The notes under the pieces: model-generated
The model's input: only the letters and a program-made list of their open reading frames with translations
What the model was told of the DNA's origin: nothing
Database searches by the model: none
Position numbers and translations under genes: made by a program
Shown: one piece after another, positions 22,424 through 28,415 of the stretch
How positions within the stretch are numbered: the stretch's first letter is position 1
How the letters are laid out: every line of letters starts with the position of its first letter
Source: a virus
Reading direction: 5' to 3' (one strand)
Virus record (IMG/VR): IMGVR_UViG_3300025652_000385
Span: 1 to 28,415 of that record
DNA length: 28,415 nt

Positions 22424-24517
22424 ATGGGTACTTATAGAAATCCAAGTTCAGTAAGAAAATATCAAGATTCGCCTTCAACAGTAAATAATTCTGCTGGATA
22501 TGATTACTTAGCAGAACAAGCAAGTCAAATAAAGCAAGATAGAATTAGGGCAAAAGAAAACTGGGATATAAAAAGAAATATTCAAAATATTAGCGCAGGC
22601 ATATCAGCTGACATAGGTGTCATGGCTGGGAGTGAAGGATTTGACTATAATGGTATTGCTACAGGTACTAAGGCTATGATGGATCAATTCACTAAGAATA
22701 AGATACGAATGGAGACCTCATCTGAAGAGTACGAGGGGTATGAAGAAGAGTTAAAGTACAATGATGCCGTTATAAGCTTCATTAAAAATGCACCTGATGT
22801 TTTTGGAGCTTTAGCATACTCAAGAAGTGAGTGGGATAAGTCGATAGTAAAAGGGTTTGGTAATGGCCCTGGGCAAATAAGTGCTAGGCATACAGACCCG
22901 TATTTTAACTTATCTCAAAATTATGCTAGACCAAATAGCGAGTTGAAAGGGACTACTTATCTAGAGCAAAATTATGACAAGGAAGCGGGGCAAATAAAAT
23001 GGAGTTATGTAGTAGAGGGAGAGGAAGTACGTAAGCTTAATGAATCCAAATACAAGGAAACTGGTGACGAAAAATATAATACTGGTAATAAGCATTATAT
23101 CTCTTTAACAGAATTAAACTCTTTTCAAGAGAATTTTAATGGCGATGCCAATAATCATGGGTTATTTGTGACATCGGCAGATATGAGTGCAGTCAATAAA
23201 CCTGACCTTGTCACAGCTGGTGTAATTAAAGACGGAATGCTAACTGAAAAGTATATGACTACCGTAAGCTCAGAAAGGGGAAATACCGTAATAAACACCA
23301 CAACCCCAAATATAGATATGGTTCAATCAGCTTTAAACGCATCGACACAGTCGTTCGCACAGACGCTTTTAAATGGTACTGCCGAGACACTTGATGCTAC
23401 AATAAGGGCTTATGGTGAGCAAGGAAAAGGAGAGGATGAGGATAAGGTTTACTACAACCCATATGCGAGAGACCCTGAAACAAATAAATATCTAAAAGAC
23501 GAAAACGGATTTGCTTACCAGACTGGTAAAATAGAAATGCCTACTTTATTTGATAGAAGTGATTTACAGGGAAGAAGCTCAACAAATGGATATATCGAAG
23601 AAGATTATAAGAAGGTTATTAATTATTTTGAAGATATAAATATGGCAGAAAACGGAGGGTTTAGCAAAGGTCTTATTGAGGTAGACAAAGACGCAACAAA
23701 AGCTCTTCAGCAAAAAATTAAAGATAGCAAAGGAAAGCCGCTTACTCCAGCACAACTAGAAAAACAGCGAAGTCGTGATTTTATAAACCGCAGTATTGAT
23801 GATGTTCAAAAACAAATTGCTGATGGCAAGAACCCTTTAGAAGCTGTTAAGAGGCTTGTTAATTTAGGTGACGACAGAGTAACCGTTAATGCAATACCTA
23901 ATACGGGTTTTATTGAGCTTAATAAAACTAACGAAAATGGTACTGTAATTAAGACTCTTATAGATCCGAATACAGAAGTAGGTAGAGGTCTCATTCTAAG
24001 GGCTTACGGCCATGAGCTTCCAGGAGAGCTACAAGATAGAATAATTGCAGAACCAGATAATACGGAGCTAAATAAGTATAAAAAGAAATTTAAAGAACGT
24101 GAGGAGTATAAAAAAACTCAGGAGGAACAAGAGGCCATAGACGAAGATATATCTCAAGCAATGGCTCTATTAAAATCCGTAAATCCAGGCAAAGATACTA
24201 GGAAACGATTGTTAGACGCAAAGGATGAATATGCTGAAATAAATATTGGTATTAGAGCACCTGAAGATGATGATGATGGTACGATGTTAATCATTGAAGA
24301 TGTTACTGGGGGTACTCATACTTTGGATGCTACAGACGCTAAATTTAAACAAAAATTTGAAAAGATTTTACGAATAACAAAAGAATCAGTTGAAGCGGAA
24401 AAGCGTGATAATGCCTCTAAGGAATACAAGCTTGGACTTAAAGTGGATGAACTTTTAGGTAAACCTAAAGATAAAAATTTTGTAGAAGTAAAAAACGCAT
24501 CACGTTTTAATAAATAA
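22424..24517 (+). CDS. Large hypothetical virion-associated protein, probable internal protein
   Basis: A 697-aa protein with no domain that I recognise. The N-terminal ~60 residues are polar (MGTYRNPSSVRKYQDSPSTV, then AEQASQIKQDRIRAKENWDI), leading to a helical segment with an Ala/Gly-rich part (ISAGISADIGVMAGSEGF). The middle is mixed and acidic, with Asn-rich stretches. The C-terminal ~150 residues are strongly charged helices (KKFKEREEYKKTQEEQEAID) with a DDDD run in APEDDDDGTML. No signal peptide or membrane span is obvious. The size and location between a cargo-like protein and the giant polyvalent protein suggest an internal virion (ejected) component. An AT-rich leader (34 nt) precedes it, and 14 nt follow before the next start. 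Confidence 0.65.
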   Translation: MGTYRNPSSVRKYQDSPSTVNNSAGYDYLAEQASQIKQDRIRAKENWDIKRNIQNISAGISADIGVMAGSEGFDYNGIATGTKAMMDQFTKNKIRMETSSEEYEGYEEELKYNDAVISFIKNAPDVFGALAYSRSEWDKSIVKGFGNGPGQISARHTDPYFNLSQNYARPNSELKGTTYLEQNYDKEAGQIKWSYVVEGEEVRKLNESKYKETGDEKYNTGNKHYISLTELNSFQENFNGDANNHGLFVTSADMSAVNKPDLVTAGVIKDGMLTEKYMTTVSSERGNTVINTTTPNIDMVQSALNASTQSFAQTLLNGTAETLDATIRAYGEQGKGEDEDKVYYNPYARDPETNKYLKDENGFAYQTGKIEMPTLFDRSDLQGRSSTNGYIEEDYKKVINYFEDINMAENGGFSKGLIEVDKDATKALQQKIKDSKGKPLTPAQLEKQRSRDFINRSIDDVQKQIADGKNPLEAVKRLVNLGDDRVTVNAIPNTGFIELNKTNENGTVIKTLIDPNTEVGRGLILRAYGHELPGELQDRIIAEPDNTELNKYKKKFKEREEYKKTQEEQEAIDEDISQAMALLKSVNPGKDTRKRLLDAKDEYAEINIGIRAPEDDDDGTMLIIEDVTGGTHTLDATDAKFKQKFEKILRITKESVEAEKRDNASKEYKLGLKVDELLGKPKDKNFVEVKNASRFNK

Positions 24518-24531
24518 TAATATTACAAAAC

Positions 24532-27500
24532 ATGAACGAAGAGGCATTACAATATTCATTTGAATTATTCTCTAAAGATGGATACGAAGGTAGCATTGAG
24601 GATTATAAAGAGTTGATAGGTAGCAATAAAGAGGCTTTAGATTATTCTTACAGTCTATTCTCTGGTGATGGGTTTGATGGAGATAAATCTAAATTCTCCG
24701 AGTTAGTTGGTGTTACATCAGCAAAGACGATGGCTGTTGTGGGGGAAGATGCGGCCACACCAGCAGATACGGTTTTAGCATCGGAAAATGGTTCATTGGA
24801 ATCGCTAGAGATAAATCAGCCTGAACAGGATGAGACATCAAAGTTTCTTAGCGGATTAAATTACCTTCCACCTATATCAGATATAAAGGAGGACACTAAA
24901 GCTGTAGAAGAGAAAGTGGGGGCTGATAAAAAACCCTCCATAAAAGACCCTTTTAGTTTTCAGCCTTTAACTATGGCTTCAGAAGAAAGAGGCCCTAATA
25001 TTAACTCTCAAATTAATATTGATAAAGATAAGGAAAACCAGCTTAATTACTTAGCAAAAGAAAACCCTATAGTTCTCCCTTCTATTGAAGGTATGTCGTT
25101 AACTACAGAGGATGTAGAAAATAAGATACAGACTAAAAAAGACAGCATAGAGTATAATAACTCTTTCTTACGAACAAGAGGTTTAGACGAGCCTACTAGA
25201 AATTCATATAAAGATGATAACCGAAGTCTTAATTATGATATTATTAATCTACAGCTTGTTAAGGCTCAAAAAGATATTAATAATGAATCGTTTGACTACG
25301 GTGATTTTAATGAAATAAAAAGAAATTACAGTAACCTGTACGGGGGAGCTCTTCCGATGAATGTTGAGTTACTGGACAATGCAGAGCAGGCTTATTTAAA
25401 CATTGAGCAGTATATAGCTAAAGATCTAAATTCAGAAATTAAAAATCTGGATATGGATGCCTTAACTAAGATAGATAATAACGGATCTGAAAGGGCCGAT
25501 ATAGACAAAATAACAGAAGCAGCCGAGAAACTTACACTTAAAAAAACTGGAGTTCCTGCATACCAGAGTCCTGTTGTTTATAGCATGGCTTATGAGACAA
25601 TTAGAAATTTAGCAGAACAGAATGGTAAATTAAAGGCTGCTAATAAAATAGTATCGAATAACCCAGAGGCCGAAGAATTAAAAAATAAAATAGGGAGGGA
25701 TAGGTACGATGCTTTTATAAGTGGTAGTGAGTATTATAAAGTAGAAAGTAACGCATACAGCGAAAGGGAAAGCAAATTAAAAAATGAGTTTTATGAAAAG
25801 CAGTTAGAATTACAAAGTGAGTTTGAGTTATTTTCAAAAGAAAAAACTAGCGAACTGCAAGCTAACGTATCGAATGGCTTAATTTCCGCTGTAGACGCTA
25901 ATGAAGAATTAGCCAAGTATAATGCTGCTCTATTTAAAAATGTAAGAGCAAGAGAATCAAGTCTTGTAAGTATCACTAATAGAAAATCAGACTCTCTTCT
26001 CAATGACTTTAATAAAAAAATAGCTTCAGAGCAAGAGGAATTTAATAAAAAATACAAGATTCCTAATGAAGACCAAGAACTATTATCTAACATTTACAGT
26101 GAGGCATGGACAAAAGCGTCAGAGAATGAAAGGTATAGATTAAAATCCAATGAAGAAAGGTACAGTTCCATTTCGAAGGACAAGGTAAATCCCGCCTTGA
26201 AACTAATTTTATCTCCTTTAGCGGCAGTCGTACTAGAAGGCATACCTAACATCGGTAAGGAAATGAATAATGCTATAGGCAGGTCTATATCTTCTTTTGG
26301 CGTTATGTCTAACAATCCTCTGTTTATTGAGATTGGTGATGACATGAAGTCTAACTTTTCAGTTGCAGAAGATAATCTACAGAATTTTTCTGACTTGACA
26401 GATTTTAGTAAAGTAACTAAATCTATAGGTAGAGGGTTGGGATCAGCCTTACCTTCTATAGCTGTAGGGTCTACTGTTGCTGCCCTTAGTGGTGGTATCG
26501 GGACTATTCCAGCTATGGGTTTAGTTGCGTCTGCGGGGTGGATTAGCGAGACATCAGATATGGCTGGGTCTATATACCGAGACACTTATGCAGAAACTGG
26601 CAGTTTACTTAAGGCAGAACAAGCTAGTAGTGAATTGATTAGTAAACAACTTGGAAACTGGTATTTATACACACTAGACGGTATACCATTTGTAGGTAAG
26701 TCATTAAAAAGAATCCCTACTGCGGCAGGAAGAATAGCCGTTGCTGGGGGTGTCGAGTCTGTTACAGAGACAGGACAAGAAACTGTTCAGACGGCTCAGG
26801 AAGAGGCTATATCAAAAAGCGTTAGAAGTGGAGGCCCTATAACAGCCTCTGGGTGGGAAGAAAGAATAAATTCAGGAATGATTAAGAAAACTTTCTTGGA
26901 GGTCGCACCTAGTTCTATGCTTATGGGTATTGGCGGTAGAGCTGCTACTGAATATCAGGATGTTAGAAACAGAAATAAGTTTGCTGAAGGAATTATAAAC
27001 AAGTACAAGTTAAGTGCTGTAGACGAAAATGGTTCTTTTATCGCACAGAGAATAGCTGAGTCTGTGTTTCAGCATGGCGAAAACTTTACAACATCATGGA
27101 TATCAACCCTGTTGGAAACAGGTAAAATAACAGAGAGAGAATTTAGTAATCTATCAAGAAAAGTTACTGAGTATAACTTACTAAAACAAGATTATTCTTT
27201 TTTCAATAAGTTAAGCCCGAAAGATAAAAATATATACATATTACTATCACACAATGTATCAGCTTTAGAGCAGGAAGCTAAAGACTCTAAGGATGGGAAG
27301 GTGTTAAATACTGAGTCTACAGACAAAGCTAGAGCTGAATTAAAAGAATTTGTAAAAGACCCGATGCTTTGGAGTGGTGACTATGTTAATATATCTTTAG
27401 ATGACAAGTCATTTTTAATGACCTCTGCCCAGTTTTCTGATTTAATGTTAGCATCTCCAGAAATGTTTTCTGAAGGTAATAATGTATCAGTGAATATCTT

Positions 27501-28415
27501 TAATAACCCAGAACTATCTAAGGAGTTTAATAATTTACTTGACAATAAACAAGAAATAAATGAAACAGCAACCGAAACAACTGAGCAACCCACAGCAGAT
27601 GTGCAAGAGGATAAGCGAGATAGTGAAGAAGTACAGCAAGAAGTAAATAAAGGGTATAGAGCTGGAAACTTAATTGATAAGGCAGAGAAATTTGTAGATG
27701 GGTCTAGAAGTACGGGACATTTCGGAACTGGATTTTATTTCTTCGGAAAGAAAGATGCTGCCGTAAAACACGATGAAGGTGCGAAAAGAGGTGTTTCTGA
27801 GATAGACTTAGACGGATATAATTTAGCTGAAGGGACTAAGGAATTACATTCTGAACTTAAGAATATAAATAACAATGGCAATACGTACGAACAAAACATA
27901 ACGGGAGATGATATATCATCATTAATGAGTACTCTTGGGATGTTACCAAAAAACCCTATTAAAACACCTAGGAATCAATCAGAAGAACAGGCTTTATTAG
28001 ATGATGGAATGACTCAGAAAGAAATAGATGATTTATTTACTAAGGCAATAGAATGGGATTCCGATTTACAGCAAAAAAATGAAGATATAGCTAAAAGGGT
28101 TAATGAAGAGTTGAAAAACCCTAATATAAACTCTGAAAATAGAGAGTCTGGCTCTACGTTAGTAATGAAAGAGTTAGGGTTCGATGGTGTGGACTCCAGA
28201 AGTAATGCTGACTTAGATAATGGGGTATATGGTTCTGTTATTTATGACATAAAGGAATCTAAACCTAAACAAGAAACACAAAAAGACGGTGAAGAAGTAC
28301 AGCAAGAAGAAATAGATGGGGTTAAGGATGTCATCTTACAAGAAACAGATGAAGGTAATTTCGCAATAAAAGATGAGAATGAAAACCAAATCGGGTATTT
28401 AGATATTAATGATAT
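24532..28415 (+). CDS. Giant modular polyvalent protein with ADP-ribosyltransferase-like module (3' end cut off)
   Basis: The frame is open from ATG 24532 to the right edge: 1294 residues with no stop. In order: two 30-residue tandem repeats (residues 4-60, phases aligned as EALQYSFELFSKDGY / EALDYSYSLFSGDGF); a disordered Ser/Glu/Pro-rich linker (about 62-160); long coiled-coil-rich regions (about 180-550); a hydrophobic Gly/Ala stretch at 640-671 (ALPSIAVGSTVAALSGGIG); then a helical region. Next is an Ala/Glu/Thr linker and an ART-like module (GYRAG at 1041-1045, STGHFGTGFYFF at 1060-1071, GFDGVD at 1216-1221, VYGSVIYD ending at D1239). A second linker and the start of a further domain follow at the window end. 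Such multi-domain proteins are known as polyvalent proteins and are delivered with DNA to disarm host defences; delivery here is inferred from position after virion genes. Confidence 0.75.
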   Translation, partial: MNEEALQYSFELFSKDGYEGSIEDYKELIGSNKEALDYSYSLFSGDGFDGDKSKFSELVGVTSAKTMAVVGEDAATPADTVLASENGSLESLEINQPEQDETSKFLSGLNYLPPISDIKEDTKAVEEKVGADKKPSIKDPFSFQPLTMASEERGPNINSQINIDKDKENQLNYLAKENPIVLPSIEGMSLTTEDVENKIQTKKDSIEYNNSFLRTRGLDEPTRNSYKDDNRSLNYDIINLQLVKAQKDINNESFDYGDFNEIKRNYSNLYGGALPMNVELLDNAEQAYLNIEQYIAKDLNSEIKNLDMDALTKIDNNGSERADIDKITEAAEKLTLKKTGVPAYQSPVVYSMAYETIRNLAEQNGKLKAANKIVSNNPEAEELKNKIGRDRYDAFISGSEYYKVESNAYSERESKLKNEFYEKQLELQSEFELFSKEKTSELQANVSNGLISAVDANEELAKYNAALFKNVRARESSLVSITNRKSDSLLNDFNKKIASEQEEFNKKYKIPNEDQELLSNIYSEAWTKASENERYRLKSNEERYSSISKDKVNPALKLILSPLAAVVLEGIPNIGKEMNNAIGRSISSFGVMSNNPLFIEIGDDMKSNFSVAEDNLQNFSDLTDFSKVTKSIGRGLGSALPSIAVGSTVAALSGGIGTIPAMGLVASAGWISETSDMAGSIYRDTYAETGSLLKAEQASSELISKQLGNWYLYTLDGIPFVGKSLKRIPTAAGRIAVAGGVESVTETGQETVQTAQEEAISKSVRSGGPITASGWEERINSGMIKKTFLEVAPSSMLMGIGGRAATEYQDVRNRNKFAEGIINKYKLSAVDENGSFIAQRIAESVFQHGENFTTSWISTLLETGKITEREFSNLSRKVTEYNLLKQDYSFFNKLSPKDKNIYILLSHNVSALEQEAKDSKDGKVLNTESTDKARAELKEFVKDPMLWSGDYVNISLDDKSFLMTSAQFSDLMLASPEMFSEGNNVSVNIFNNPELSKEFNNLLDNKQEINETATETTEQPTADVQEDKRDSEEVQQEVNKGYRAGNLIDKAEKFVDGSRSTGHFGTGFYFFGKKDAAVKHDEGAKRGVSEIDLDGYNLAEGTKELHSELKNINNNGNTYEQNITGDDISSLMSTLGMLPKNPIKTPRNQSEEQALLDDGMTQKEIDDLFTKAIEWDSDLQQKNEDIAKRVNEELKNPNINSENRESGSTLVMKELGFDGVDSRSNADLDNGVYGSVIYDIKESKPKQETQKDGEEVQQEEIDGVKDVILQETDEGNFAIKDENENQIGYLDIND
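24541..24714 (+). repeat. Two 30-residue tandem repeats at the protein N-terminus
   Basis: Codons for residues 4-33 and 34-63 align in phase: EALQYSFELF / EALDYSYSLF, SKDGYEGS / SGDGFDGD, and Y25-F55 plus EL at 27-28 and 57-58, ending IG / VG. The nucleotide match is moderate, so the repeat is old or selected at protein level. From memory, similar N-terminal units occur on other large proteins of flavobacterial phages, possibly as a packaging or docking tag. Confidence 0.75.
27623..27643 (+). repeat. Direct repeat copy 1, left of ART-like module
   Basis: A perfect 21-nt copy of the element at 28289-28309, in the same reading phase, encoding EEVQQE (residues 1032-1037) within an acidic linker that precedes the ART-like module. 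Confidence 0.9.
27652..28263 (+). other. ADP-ribosyltransferase-like module (part of the 24532 gene)
   Basis: Module of about 200 residues (about 1041-1244). GYRAG could supply the NAD-binding Arg, STGHFGTGFYFF the Ser-Thr-Gly strand and aromatic motif, and the end GFDGVDSRSNADLDNGVYGS (then VIYDIKE) matches the closing 'GYDGV...Y.VxxDP.QIK' pattern of many phage ART domains. The third, usually acidic (Glu) catalytic residue is not obvious; D1239 or E1242 are candidates. Enzyme activity is therefore a prediction, not shown. Confidence 0.6.
28289..28309 (+). repeat. Direct repeat copy 2, right of ART-like module
   Basis: Identical to 27623-27643 over 21 nt and encoding EEVQQE (residues 1254-1259). 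Distance between copies is 666 nt (222 codons), so the ART-like module lies between them in frame. Confidence 0.9.

Noticed and set aside
26094-26585. A 163-aa open frame on the minus strand
   Set aside because: It lies wholly inside the giant + strand gene, has low-complexity Leu/Ser/Ile composition typical of antisense shadows of AT-rich coding DNA, and no leader or partner gene supports it.
24532-28415. Phage RNA polymerase as identity of the giant protein
   Set aside because: crAss-like phages do encode very large RNA polymerases, but I see no DxDxD-type catalytic motif, and the coiled-coil, hydrophobic and ART-like parts do not fit.
1-28415. tRNA genes, CRISPR arrays, insertion sequences or a diversity-generating retroelement
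   Set aside because: No cloverleaf pattern, regularly spaced repeats, transposase, reverse transcriptase or template/variable repeat pair was visible on either strand.

Overview
The window looks like the lysis, packaging and virion-structure half of a tailed phage genome, podovirus-like and related to the crAss-like phages (order Crassvirales). The likely host is an aquatic Bacteroidota bacterium of the Flavobacteriia type. This rests on recognising conserved protein segments from memory, with no search run: the large terminase, the 802-aa portal, the major capsid protein, a ring protein, and two proteins with the conserved phrases of the crAss-like 'stabilisation'/muzzle protein. The host guess rests on low GC, all genes on the + strand, no visible Shine-Dalgarno sequences, and A/T-rich leaders before starts. 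I see no tRNA, integrase, insertion sequence or CRISPR array.

Left part (1-4011): the end of a conserved, possibly winged-helix protein, then a run of small, often basic or low-complexity proteins. These include a 55-aa membrane protein (1383-1550) overlapping an M15-type peptidoglycan peptidase, a DUF6321-like basic Cys protein, a Met-rich protein, a small HExxH metalloprotease-like protein and a holin-like two-helix protein. This is most simply a lysis/host-exit cassette with small accessory virion or DNA-binding proteins.

Middle part (4038-12687): a tightly coupled packaging and head operon. It holds a coiled-coil protein, a 75-aa conserved protein, a tandem GroES-like beta-barrel protein, a candidate small terminase, the large terminase, the portal, a charged scaffold-like protein and the major capsid protein. 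A clear hairpin terminator follows the capsid gene.

Right part (12771-28415): a structural protein gene lies between two hairpins of identical geometry. Then come two ring/connector proteins, the muzzle apparatus in two adjacent polypeptides (1206 and 668 aa), two probable internal (ejected) virion proteins, and a very large protein that starts at 24532 and runs off the right edge (at least 1294 residues). This last protein has two 30-residue tandem repeats at its N-terminus, a Gly/Ala-rich hydrophobic segment, and a C-terminal ADP-ribosyltransferase-like module bracketed by a perfect 21-nt direct repeat. It is best read as a modular polyvalent protein that could be packaged and delivered into the host, and it is the most interesting object here.

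No stretch over 300 bases lacks a gene. The only sizeable gaps are 12688-12770 and 13626-13698, each carrying a hairpin.
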